The notes under the pieces were generated by a model. That model did not search any database and had not been told where the DNA came from. It saw only the letters and a program-made list of their open reading frames with translations. Shown in pieces: positions 10,832 to 20,843 of a stretch of 64,000 bases of DNA. The translations under genes and the position numbers were made by a program. The DNA is from Acrasis kona. Its lineage: Eukaryota; Heterolobosea; Eutetramitea; Acrasida; Acrasidae. The stretch's first letter is position 1. Every line of letters starts with the position of its first letter. The stretch is from positions 1-64,000 of the forward strand of contig JAOPGA020001434.1 in the NCBI GenBank assembly GCA_026419775.2, in the 5' to 3' direction.

Positions 10832-11603
10832 CACTGAACTACACTGGCGAGAAACCGAACACAACTAGTTAGTTTTGGTGTATTCAATGATTTAATTGTC
10901 GCGACAAGTGTTGTTCAACAACGTCGTTGGTACTTTGCCTCGATTAATCATATCTATAGAAGAGATTTGATTGACTCTGACCTTGATCGAGTGTAGTTAC
11001 TTATTAACTACAACCGTCATGTTTGAGATTGTACGTATCAAGGAAAAATAATTGTGCTACATTGTCCTTGACCTTGACAAAATGAAGGCCGACAAGTCAT
11101 CCGCTTTGGAGATGTTACAACTTGTCAAACAAAGTTATACAATAATACTATCTAGTAGCGTCGCATTGGTTGTTCTGGATATAACCTCGAATTTTGACTG
11201 TCTTTTTGATTGCAGCCTGGCTATTGAGATCGATTCTGTTCATATCTATTCTAATTTAAATTTTGATTGGATTTGTCATACAATATGGTGGAGCATACAT
11301 TGTGCGTTTCCTGTGGCAATATCTTCGCTGGCAGAGAGACTCTACACCGTCAACCGTGAATGTATTTATTACAACAGACTGTCACAACAACCGATGTTTT
11401 GGACTTTGGCAGGCGAAAGGATGAATTTGGGACGTTGATGAATTATTCAANTCGGGAGAGCAAGCGGTAACGTGATCCACACTCCTTTTGTAAATCAGAA
11501 CCAACACGAATTCAAACGATTTGAATTTGTGTTGAAATAGAAGGAGGCAAGCGGTCAACATCGCGATCTAATGTTATACATTTGAAATCTTCCGCTCGTC
11601 TTA
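10832..11603. other. Intergenic, no gene supported
   Basis: This is 5' flank of the Gly-Arg gene followed by AT-rich sequence. A 128-codon plus-strand frame at 11052-11438 has unconvincing composition and no recognisable motif. An ambiguous base lies at 11451. Confidence 0.45.
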
Positions 11604-12635
11604 TTGAAAACGATAACATCTATCAAAAAGAGATCCACGCCGCAAGAAATGGAAAATATAAAATTGAATGCTACTAAACGGAGGACCGCTTGTCAAATAT
11701 ATGATGAGAGTTTAACGAGCGTGAAATTTTCATGTGATGGTCCCAAGCAGATTCAGAACATTAAGTATACACATAAAGACACAAGAAATGAATCTGCACA
11801 AATAAGTCGAACAAAAAGCATTCTTTCCTGATATTGTTCAAGTTGCTAATACAATTGATGACCAATTTGCATTATTATACACATATGACAGTTTGGTTGC
11901 AATGCAATCTGCGGTTCTGTGGTTTTTGGATGCCACATTCAATATATGGGAGGGGTGTGTCACTTCATTGGTTTTCAAAAATCCGTTCATTAATAACAAT
12001 GAACTTCAAGTAGGATTTGTATATCTCCACCAGGTATTTCTTATTACTTAGCTTAAAAACTACGGAGAGGAGTCAATGGTATACAGTAATCGAGAACAAA
12101 ATTTCCCACTAGCAGTGTCGTGCGGAATTACCTTCCTTGAAGCCGAAATGTTGGAGAGATGTGCACTCAACATTGTAGACCGCAGCCATGTACAGCGTGG
12201 TAGCAGTGGAAATTATTACAAGCTACATAAAGAAGAGGATGATGATAAAGTTCAGTATGTTTATTATAATACTGAGAATCTATCAGATCTTGAATGTTCT
12301 TGTGATCACTTCAAAGCGTTTCTATTATGTGTCCATATTGTTGCCGTCGCAGATTTAACAAAGCGGTATGGCTATTTAAGAAGGTATAAGTCCATCACCA
12401 ACTAGTGATATCACCAACGAGTGATCAAATCTGGGATGTTCTTAACAAGAAATCTAGGTTGAGGTGTGGACGAAAAAAGAATGAAAGTCGATTAAAGTCT
12501 TGGCAAGAACCATCAACAATCAAACCAAAAAGTATGACAGAGTACATTGGCCGTATAAACAATTTAAGTTATGTTGTGCATAGCGACAACGAAAGCGATG
12601 GTAGCATGGATAGTTCGGATGAGTCCGATGCTTGA
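11604..12635 (+). pseudogene. MULE transposase remnant with internal deletion
   Basis: Three coding blocks in different frames add up to a broken MULE transposase. The first (11604-11831) is a Lys-rich N-terminal part. After a frame change, 11824-12052 contains WFLDATFNI, the first catalytic Asp motif, and ends at YLHQ. The block 12076-12405 holds a SWIM finger (LECSCDHF, then LLCVHIV). The last block (12405-12635) is hydrophilic with a basic RCGRKKNE motif, as usual after SWIM. The stretch that should carry the second Asp and the Glu is absent, so the gene lost its core. Near the last frame change a 16-bp tandem duplication (about 12389-12420) is visible. Confidence 0.6.
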
Positions 12636-13231
12636 TTGAATTTTGAACTCAAACAACCTAGAGAGATACAAAACCATCACACTGTAGGATGGAAACCATA
12701 CAGGCATAAATTGTGTCCTTATCGGCAGAATGACAGCATTTGTTTTACTTACTGCTGGATATTTGGTTATTATTTTTGGTCTGGTGGCATTTTTCAGGCA
12801 CGACCGCCGATGTTGGATTTGAATCGTTGTTATTATTTAGGAGAGGCTTGGCGGCGGAAGTTGCAGGCTCCGCCGATGTCAGATTTGATTTGCTCTTATT
12901 CTTGAGCAAGGGATGAGATCAGTATAACTCAAATGAATGAATAAAATGCTCATCAAATTTCATAAATCACCGATAGAAGTAAGGATCTAAAGCACGTACA
13001 AGCAAGTATCTGCTCCTAATATTAAAATGTTATGAATTTGGTAGATAGACGAACGCGGCTAGGTTCAGGGTTAGAGATCGACAAGAGGGATAACTTGCGG
13101 AGGATGACGATAACAAAGAGGATGAGGATGTAGTTGAATTTGAGATCCCTGGACTGGATAATAAATATTGCAAGGACGATGAGGCTCACAAATATTTGTT
13201 TTAGTTGGTGATGGTTTATTGAATATTGATA
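12636..13231. other. Intergenic with short degenerate repeats
   Basis: Two related units of about 38 bp occur near 12801-12840 and 12867-12905, sharing CCGCCGATGT and then a T-rich part. An open acidic stretch near 13090-13203 could be a coding fragment. No gene can be supported. Confidence 0.4.
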
Positions 13232-14140
13232 TTACAAGGTAGTTAGTGTTCTTTCCGCACCACTTAACAAAACTTTGTAGTGTATCATCTTCCTACGTCC
13301 GTCAGGAATATGGTGAAGTGTTGGTGTGCTTGTTGTTATTAATTCTCTAGAGTCATTCGCTGCCCTCCAGGTTCTTCTTCTAATGGGAGGTAAATCGGTT
13401 GGTAGTTTGTAAAGTGCTGATATCACAATCAAAACGGAAGGAGACGGCCACAGCGTGCACATCAAAGCATTACGATAGGATTATTTGGAGCAATACATAC
13501 AATAAAAATACATTTATTCAACATTCATCTCCGTCATCATCATCTTGATAGTCGGGCTCTTGGTCGGAATAAAGCTCTAGAAACTTCTGTGCCCTTTTGA
13601 TAAATAACGGTTCATCCACTCCTTCAACATCAAGGTCGTCTATCAATTTTTGGTGAAAGAAGTGAACAATAGAATACCTGCTCCTGCCCTCCCATTTATC
13701 AACACAATGGTGAAGAGGACTCGAACGGAACAGGAATAAATCCCCAGCTTTGTAACTGAACCTGGCATTCAGGAGGAACACAGAACCTGCCGTCAGTGAA
13801 ATCACCGGTAGGCAATTCCGCTCAAGTTCGCTTTTAAAAGTAGGTTCTCTTTAGCGGTAAAGAATTCTGGGAAGTACAACAGCAGATCCTTTCCATCCGC
13901 ATCCTTGAAAATAGTTCTCTCACTATAGTCCTTGTAACTTTCGTGTGAGGCCATCTTTTAAATTAAGAAATGTAAATCAAAATACATACCTTTTTCTTAG
14001 GGACAGTCTTCTCAATAATGGTTTTCAACTTAACAGACGCAACCACCTCAGTCTTAAAATCTTTAAGTTCCTTCTTATAATGGCGGACAAGATCATTAAA
14101 CCTCCGATTATCATTCCTCTCCTCTTCTTTGGTTCTGGAG
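13232..14140 (-). pseudogene. Transposon-associated 2OG-Fe dioxygenase, frameshifted
   Basis: Minus-strand pieces form a broken gene. The segment at about 14110-13990 encodes a charged, coiled-coil-like stretch. A 35-nt intron (13989-13955, GTATGT to AAAAG) precedes 13954-13802, which contains ERTIFKDADGKDLLLYFP. After a one-base frame change, 13805-13518 contains AGDLFLFRSSPLHHC and GRSRYSIVHFF, which match the second iron-binding His and the 2-oxoglutarate-binding Arg of 2OGFeDO/TET-JBP-type enzymes. It ends in an acidic DDDDGDE tail. No HxD motif is evident, so the middle is probably deleted. A further coding-like frame (13465-13232) may be the continuation. The Ulp1-like protease remnant lies just upstream on the same strand. 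Confidence 0.5.
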
Positions 14141-14527
14141 TCTCATAACTACCATCTTCCGGTAGCGCACGTCGTTGAGAGCTGTTGTTGTTATTTGGCA
14201 AGTCACAGGGGCTACAGGTTCTGCTACTTGCCTGTGAAATGATGTTCGCTGCAGGTTCTGCTACTCACATCCTTGCCTCCACGTTGCGTTTGATTCACAG
14301 CTTTGTTGCTTTTCATTAAGTTTGTTCATCATCATGTTTGATACTTTTCGGTTGATTAAACGGACAACTTTAAGCGCTCATTGACATAACCTCTTACAAG
14401 GGCAAATACAGTGTGGCTATAATAGCGAAGGTTCTCACATCAATCAATACCAGGATAATGCTATAAATAATAATTAATTTGCCAGTTTGTATATAGAACA
14501 TAACTTCACAAACAATTTAAATGCAAA

Positions 14528-15720
14528 TCAATTTTTATGCTTTTTCTTTTTTGGCTCTCCGTCATGTGGTGTACTTTTTCGTTTCGAACTTTTTACCTCC
14601 TTTGCCAAACTATCCAAATCGTCATCCTTCGCAAAAGTGATCCGTTTTGGCAGAGCAGGCTTCTGTGGGTGTGAGCCAGGGGACTTGAGTGACTTGAACT
14701 TTGCGGGTGTCTTTTTGGTCGGAGTTTCTGGCACTGAGGGTGCATAATGATCAAAGTATTCATTATAATTGTTATTAATGATACCAATCACATCATTAAC
14801 ACTATCTGAATTATATTCGATTTGCACATTGTACAAATCAAAATTGATACCACTCTTGATGCTATCTTTGATAATAGATAAATTGATCAACAATCTTGGC
14901 CCACACGACCAATCATCAGGCTGCTCTGGCGTAGGTATATTTCGGTACTTGAATGTATAATCGGAACCACCATTCGTTTCATATTTGTATCGCTGTACAC
15001 AATACTCTGCAACCCGTTGCATGCTGTTTGTAGCGCATTGACACAGAGTGTTGATCGCGTAAACACTTACATTACTTTTCACTGTCTTTTATTTCCACCA
15101 ACACTAACGAATAGTGGCTAGGCTCTTTAACAACAAACAAAATTTTGTCAAACCGTCTTTTGTGCAGGAGGTTATCTGATGTGAACTAACGTGTGATGTC
15201 CGGAAACTCAAAAGTCATCTTGTCGTTAATGTACCTGCGGTAAGAGGATATATCAAACAACAATGTCTAAGGGTTATTATAAGTGATGTGATGTGTTGTA
15301 ACTTACCCGCATTTGTACTTGTTGGTTGACAGTGAACCATAAGCGACAGATTCCATCATATAACGAGTCGCCTAATTTTTTGTTGACATCAAGTGTGTTT
15401 AGATCCTCTCTTTTCAAAGCTAACGGTCCCACGGAATTGATGTCTGCTTCTTCACCTTCTTAGTGGATGTCCAAATTTCTCGGAAGAAACTACCTTGTGC
15501 AGATTCTTCTTTTAAGATCCTCCTTAACGCATCCAAATTTGCTATCAGCTTTGATGAGCTTATTGATAGGTCAAGTACATATGGATATTCTACAGCGAAG
15601 TCAAAGAGATTTCGCTTATTGTTGAATGTCCCATTGGATACGCACGCGACATGTTGTGTGTTTTGTAATCCTGTTACAAAAGAAACATCAGATCAAGCAA
15701 TAATTTGACGTCGCGGCACA
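14528..15720 (-). pseudogene. Ulp1-like (C48) cysteine protease, broken, transposon type
   Basis: Read on the minus strand, coding blocks run from an acceptor-like TTTTGTAACAG near 15670 down to the stop at 14528. One block (about 15430-15307) carries LKREDLNTL and LGDSLYDGICRLW, the start of a Ulp1 fold. An intron with GTAAGT (15306) and CCGCAG (15235) borders follows. Next come DKILFVVKEPSHYSLVLV with the catalytic His, and then PTPEQPDDWSCG with the Gln and catalytic Cys. The C-terminus is a basic, Lys-rich tail. Frames change at least three times and an in-frame TAG lies near 15200, so the gene is dead. Ulp1-like proteases of this kind are frequent cargo of KDZ/Plavaka-type and MULE transposons. 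Confidence 0.55.
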
Positions 15721-16192
15721 AACATTGTACTTCACAACTATATCCTACACTCTTTGGTGCAGATATTAGTATTTTTGCGGAAGGAGAATAAACAAATAAA
15801 TAGCGCTTTTGGCGTCAGAAGGTTTGTTAGTGAATACATGGTGGGACTACCGATTATAATAATAGAGGGCATACAACATTTCATTTAATTATAAAATGAA
15901 AAGAAAAGTGTATCGGAACATTGGACTGCTAGGTACTGCTACATAACATTCAGTTTTGATTGAAAATTCTACAGCCAATCACCGCTACCAATATTAAATG
16001 GAGTATCGATTAAGATGATNNATATCTTACTCAACACTGGACCTGGACAGACTTAATAATAGAATTTTGTTTGAACTCTACAGCAATTCTCTNAATTGTT
16101 AAAGTCAGGAACGCAGTGTACTTTGGAGCCACTTCTGAGTAGTTATAAGCTGTCTCCTTCGGCATTAGTATATGNCGGACCGTAGGAAGCTG
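15721..16192. other. Intergenic, no gene seen
   Basis: This is AT-rich sequence with ambiguous bases at 16020, 16021, 16093 and 16175. No coding or RNA feature can be supported. Confidence 0.5.
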
Positions 16193-16344
16193 ATGGTGGT
16201 GAGCATCCATTCAAGAATTAAATTGAACCTCATTCCAATGGTCTGGAACAAGCGAAATTTAATAAAAATAAAATAAAATATATAAATGTTATTTATTCTT
16301 ATGTTTTATTGTATGTGTTAAAGGGTCTACCTATGAATCCCAAA
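16193..16344 (+). pseudogene. Truncated inverted copy of the Gly-Arg protein gene
   Basis: This is the counterpart of the gene at 10462-10831 in opposite orientation. Exon 1 keeps RIKLNLIPM. The intron (about 16239-16322) keeps both borders but is otherwise diverged. Exon 2 starts with the same GLP and then reads only MNPK before a TGA. It therefore lacks the Gln-rich and Gly-Arg parts. It sits about 180 bp before the DDE transposase remnant, on the same strand. Confidence 0.6.
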
Positions 16345-16523
16345 TGATTTAGAACTTGAAACCAAATGATTAAAAACCCAAATACCTTATATCAAACCCA
16401 AATTTTAAAAATTCAAAATTATGTTTTTTTAGCATCAAAATCTCATAACTCTCTCAATAATGGTCCAAATTGAACATTTTCACAGCCAACTTGGAGGGGG
16501 GGAGTGGGTGGACCAGTCGGGGT

Positions 16524-16985
16524 CAACCCAAAAAGAAGAGACATACGTTAAAATATCACATTGTATGTAATATAAGTGACGGACGGATCATTGATGTTCA
16601 TGGGCCATTTTTAGGACGTTACCATGATATTACTTTAGCACGCTCATGATTTGAATTAAAAAATATACAACTTGACGAAGGAAAATTTATACTTGGTGAT
16701 AAAGGCTACATTGGACTAGAGAACTGCCTTACACCATCGCGTAGAAAAAGAGGAGGCCCAGATTTGACCCCGCTCCAGAATGATTACAACCAAGTACTTG
16801 GATCGGTTAGAATTGTTATTGAACAGGCAATCAGTCGTATAAAGAAGTTTGGGTGTCTGAGGCAAACATGGAGGAACGAACGTGGTCTCCACCCATTTGC
16901 CTTTTATTCATGCTCTATTATTGCTTCGCTAGAGATGAGAGAATCACCAGTGACAACAGCAGTAAATAAATTCCTACTTCTCTGA
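16524..16985 (+). pseudogene. DDE_Tnp_4-type transposase remnant (Harbinger/IS5-like)
   Basis: The C-terminal half of a Harbinger-type transposase is readable in one frame, interrupted by one TGA (16647-16649). It contains SDGRIIDVHGPFLG and RYHDITLA, then GDKGYIG with the second catalytic Asp, then RIVIEQAISRIK with the catalytic Glu and the usual basic helix. The first Asp would lie upstream and is not found. The stop and missing half show it is inactive. The array of ATTAATC motifs immediately downstream could be the subterminal binding region of the element. Confidence 0.7.
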
Positions 16986-17010
16986 TTAATTCTTACTTAC
17001 TCTTAATCGG

Positions 17011-17062
17011 ATTAATCTGATTAATCGCAATCAGGAGATTAATCAAATTAATCAAATTAATC
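17011..17062. repeat. ATTAATC array, 9-bp phased
   Basis: ATTAATC occurs at 17011, 17020, 17038, 17047 and 17056, spaced 9, 18, 9 and 9 bp. It begins 26 bp after the DDE transposase remnant. Such phased short repeats often lie inside transposon ends as transposase-binding sites. Confidence 0.7.
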
Positions 17063-17286
17063 AATTAATTACAACAAGTCTATTATTTTGTTTATGCAAG
17101 ATTGCTTTTCTTGTTTATTTGCCTCAGTCTCAAAAATTACATAATACGATACTTTCTGCCTATTTAGAGTGTTTGTGTTTTCTTCTTCATGTCGCACTAA
17201 CTCAAAGATGGGGAACTAGTTAGCTGAATAAACATACTCATAGTCTTACAACTCATATTCAACAAGATTTCAAAAAGCACAATTAA

Positions 17287-17820
17287 AGAGATGCTAATTG
17301 TGAACAAGGTGAATTTGAGTTCTCTTCTATAAAAAGAACTTCTCTGTATTGTTCAAATAGACACTTGGGGAACGCTACTCTTAATATTATTAAAAGTCAC
17401 GTTAGTAAATTATGTAGAATGATTGATGGAAAAGATGAATCCAATGACAATTTTGGTAAAATTACGAAAGAGCTTGGAAAACACAAGCCTTCTAATTTCA
17501 TTTTCGCAAAGTCTACTTTATATTACGACAAAGAGTCTGAGCAGCTCGCAGATTGGTTCTTTAATGATTATGCAGAAAAGAAAAACTTTAAAAAATATAT
17601 AACCATAACTGACAAATCTATTTCATTCAAGTTTCATGATTCATGGGCAATGGCCGATCTAGATCCGCATTGTATTTATATCGATAGTAGTAAACTGTCA
17701 TCATTAAGTGAAAGAAAACAAAAGCCATCGTTGGCATGTCCAGAGTGTGGTCAGAGATCAAGTGCAAACTGCGATGTAAATGGAGTAAAAAGGTGCAAAT
17801 TCTGCTGTAATTATTTCTGA
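17287..17820 (+). pseudogene. Unknown protein fragment with C-terminal zinc ribbon
   Basis: The frame is open from 17287 to a TGA at 17820 and lacks an ATG near its start; an AG-ending acceptor at about 17290 is possible. The body is hydrophilic and Lys-rich. The last 30 residues hold CPECGQ and CKFC, two CxxC pairs forming a zinc ribbon, after ADLDPHCIYID. The family is not recognised. The position between two transposon remnants suggests cargo of a mobile element. It could equally be the last exon of a larger, partly lost gene. Confidence 0.35.
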
Positions 17821-17874
17821 TTATTTGAAATGCACCAACACCAATCAAATACAGATTCAGTAGCAGATACTATA

Positions 17875-18327
17875 TAGATTCCAGTATGTAATGCTATTGG
17901 ACAAAACCTTGATAGAGACGGTTTTATTAATCTTTATGATCACAATAAAAAGACTGGTAAAGTTACACCTGTATCCGTTAGTGGAAAGAAAAGTCAACAA
18001 AGAAATGAAAAGATTATTAATATTGTCAATGATAAATCAAACCACGAATATACAGACAACAAACGAAAAAGAGCAGATGCTACTGAAATGATAGAGGTAC
18101 TTATAGAGCATAATGACGAGCCTAGTACTAAAAAAAAAACAACCGATAAGACTAAATTCAGTAACAACGGAAAGAAGTGGTCAATGTCTGACTTGGCCCT
18201 TGCAGATTCTCTATTCAGCGTCACTCTACATGAAAGTCAAAAAGAAGAAATAGAGAATAAATTGTTGTTAAGAAATGTTTGGGTCGCCATGTCTGGAATG
18301 TATTTTTGCAACCTTTTTGTGCAGTAA
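17875..18327 (+). pseudogene. Unknown Lys/Asn-rich coding fragment
   Basis: About 150 codons are open after a TAG at 17873-17875 that could instead be part of a splice acceptor (ACTATATAG). It includes DRDGFINLYDHNKKTGK, a central Lys-rich and Asp-rich part with likely nuclear signals (KRKRAD), and an end in LFVQ. No domain is recognised. It may continue the zinc-ribbon frame just upstream through an intron. Confidence 0.3.
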
Positions 18328-18566
18328 TGACGAGCTAGAACTTTTGAAGTGCTTTCAAGCACTTAGTTGGTACCATGAACGCCTCTTGTCAAAGTGCTGT
18401 TGAAATCTTCCCTATTAATTCTTGGTCAGAGATATCTAAGCTTGTATTATCCCTTATATACATCATTGCCGTATTCCATGATTGTTCTGTTGTAGTTTAG
18501 AGGTATTTGCATATTAATCCTTCCCTTAGCATACAAGAAGATTTGCAGATGCGCGATGTTATACAA

Positions 18567-19280
18567 CTACCTTTTATGATACCATTTAGATCTCTTGTAC
18601 GATGAATTTAATATAGTCACCTTGTGAGCCACCATGTGGGATGGTATAAGCACCAGTGTCACTAACAAAATCGGATTGTTGCGATCCTCTACCTTCAGCA
18701 TTTCGTTTGCTCCTAGGACAATCTTGTCAATTGTTTTTTCTCTGAAATTCATCAAAATGTAGTTTTCAACTTCTTTTTGGCGATCTTCAGTTAAGAATGC
18801 CCTTTTACTTGGAGTTTTAATGCAAGTGCGATGGTTAAACATCAAGTAACGATTAACGACGTCATTCTCCCATGGCTTTATCTTGCATTTGCATAATGTT
18901 GACAATGCTTTTTTATTTTCAGCTTTTGTGCGTATCCTTGCATGGTACTGGTACACGTCTGCACCGTCTTTGCTTGGTTGCTGCTTCAATTGAAAAATAA
19001 AACCATTCACTTGCAACTGACGCGCGGTGGGATGCGCAATAGGCAATACAATTCCTTCTTCATTTTGTACGTTGGATGCTTTTTGACGTGAATTTAACAT
19101 CAACTTTCTCCTTGGCGGTCTTGCTATGATACGGCCAAGTGGCTCAGGGTAGGGTAATTGGTTGTGGACCCGACAGTGCACCGAAAAAGCCAAACTGTGC
19201 TCCTTTGATAAAAGTAAGCTATTTTTTGTTGTGTTGTAACTATCCGGGTGACCTTTTTGGAATGATCTTTCAACCACCAA
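18567..19280 (-). pseudogene. MULE-like N-terminal fragment carrying captured dynein DNA
   Basis: The 237-codon frame starts at 19280. Residues 130-160 have a Cys/His arrangement (CKCK, then NHRTC) like the zinc-binding module at the N-terminus of MULE proteins. It is followed by a helical charged part (LTEDRQKEVENYI). No DDE core follows. The last 35 codons overlap a 64-bp segment that is dynein heavy-chain sequence read out of frame (18600-18663). It therefore looks like a truncated MULE derivative that took up host DNA. A short cellular gene of unknown role cannot be excluded. Confidence 0.4.
18600..18663 (-). other. 64-bp dynein heavy-chain gene fragment
   Basis: This segment matches 45760-45823 of the dynein heavy chain in this window with four differences. 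Read in the dynein frame all four are synonymous, encoding DTGAYTIPHGG then SQGDYIKFI. Similarity stops abruptly at both ends. The donor is therefore a related dynein gene or an older allele. Confidence 0.85.
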
Positions 19281-19286
19281 GATATC

Positions 19287-20695
19287 ATGTGGATTAGAAT
19301 CGCAATATCAGTATGTATTGTGGCTACAACAATTTACATCCTGCAATATGGTGCCACATTCCACACACCTCAATGTACATTATTAGGCTTCAATTGCCCA
19401 CCGAGCGTTGTTGTTGATGGCTTCACAACAGATAAGTATAGAGCACTAAGGGAGGTTTACCAAGAAATGTTTGATCAGGGGGAGGATCTCACTTCCTGCT
19501 TCGCTGTTTATGGTTTGTCTGTCTACAACTTACACTTTTTAATAATTTCAGAAAATGCGGAGTTAGTAGTTGATTTGTGTGGAGGAAATGTAACAACAGC
19601 CCTTGGAGAAAAGAACTTTCGAGATGTTGTTCAAAATGTGTTTTCCAGCACTAAAACTCTTGTCAAAATTACAGTAGCCATGCTTGTTGATCGCGGCCTT
19701 TTAGATTACCAAGAACCTGTTTCAAAGTACTGGCCAGAATTTGCACAAGGAAATAAGGGCCACGTCACAATCTCCGATCTCATGGGTCATGCAAGTGGAG
19801 TATCGGCCATTGATCAAAACATTCCATGGGACGTTATAGGAACAGATGACAAGTTGGACGAGTTAGGACGAATCCTCGCTCGCCAAAAACACAACTTTGA
19901 AGGTGTCAGAACCACAGGATATCATGCTTATTTGTAACGGATCAATTGTGAACGAAGTAGTCAGAAGGGTAGATCCAAAAAATCGCACCATCGCACAATT
20001 TGCGACGGACGAGATTATACAGCCGCTCGACGTCAGGTTCTACTTTGGACTTCCGGAGGACCTAGAACCCGAGTTGTACACTTACTTTTATGATCATCCA
20101 AAAATCAACATGGCACTAAGAATCATGCCACGAGTATTATTCTCGTTACCCTTTGTAGAATCGCTCAAGGAGGATCAGCCATTTTTTTGGTCAGTCTTGA
20201 CCGGAGATGCCTTCTCAACATTCATCATGGTTCATAAAATATTCGGCAAAGGTTCTCCGTTCAGTTACATCAATCCAACAGCTTTTTTTCATTCCAAGCA
20301 GTATAGAAGAGTGCAACATTTGGCCGGTATGAATGGATTCAGTCAAGCCATTGCCATTGCAAAGATAGGTCGCATCATGACGGAGGGAGTGATTGATGGG
20401 AGAGTATTTTTGAGCAAAGAAACAAGAGAGAAAGCACTGACGCCGCTGGAAAGCGAGTATTGATGTTGTAATGAAGAATAATTACACGAGGACTGTGGGG
20501 GGATTTGCAGTGGCAGAATTACAAAACGGAGAAAGCGTAAAGGGATGGGCTGGACTTGGCGGTAGCATTTTCTTATTTGACGATAAGAACAAGATCTCAT
20601 TTAGTTATGTACCAGGAGTGAAGGGTGGGACATTTGTTAGAATAGATCCGAGAGCTCGCTTACTCATGGATACATTTTATTCCTTGTCCAAATAA
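19287..20695 (+). CDS. Beta-lactamase-fold serine hydrolase/transesterase (LACTB/EstB-like)
   Basis: This is a serine hydrolase of the penicillin-binding/class C fold, not necessarily a drug-resistance enzyme. Residues 1-20 form a signal anchor. A 39-nt intron (19513-19551, GTTTGT to TTTCAG) restores AVYENAELVVDL. The SxxK nucleophile is in VFSSTKTLVK. A Tyr-x-Asn equivalent lies at the first frame change, after GYHAY. GWAGLGGS near the end replaces the KTG strand. Two single-base frame changes interrupt the gene, at about 19931-19937 and at 20460-20463. Each behaves as one extra T, and each lies next to or at a stop codon. Coding quality on both sides is high, so sequence error or very recent inactivation is likely. 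The stop overlaps an AATAAA. Confidence 0.8.
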
Positions 20696-20696
20696 A
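20691..20696 (+). terminator. AATAAA overlapping stop codon of the serine hydrolase
   Basis: The stop TAA (20693-20695) lies inside AATAAA, so the 3' UTR must be very short. Confidence 0.6.
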
Positions 20697-20843
20697 TTCT
20701 GTTAATTTTTAGAACCGAAGAGAATTTATGTTATCACTTCTTATATCGGATTGTAAAGCACCGGAGATTCCGACTCTAAAAATTCAATTGTGTTATTATA
20801 AATAGAACAGCGATGTGTCAAAGACGATAATAATAAGCAAAAA

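Noticed and set aside
11052-11438. 128-codon plus-strand frame as a gene
   Set aside because: Its composition is unbiased, it has no domain, and it lies in the flank of transposon genes.
10782-16251. The 42-bp inverted repeats as terminal inverted repeats of one 5.5-kb transposon
   Set aside because: The similarity continues as a second block outside the supposed ends and follows exon borders, so it reflects duplicated gene segments.
16647-16649. In-frame TGA of the DDE transposase as a recoded codon (selenocysteine or altered code)
   Set aside because: Large intact genes nearby use TGA only as a stop or not at all, and the element is truncated anyway.
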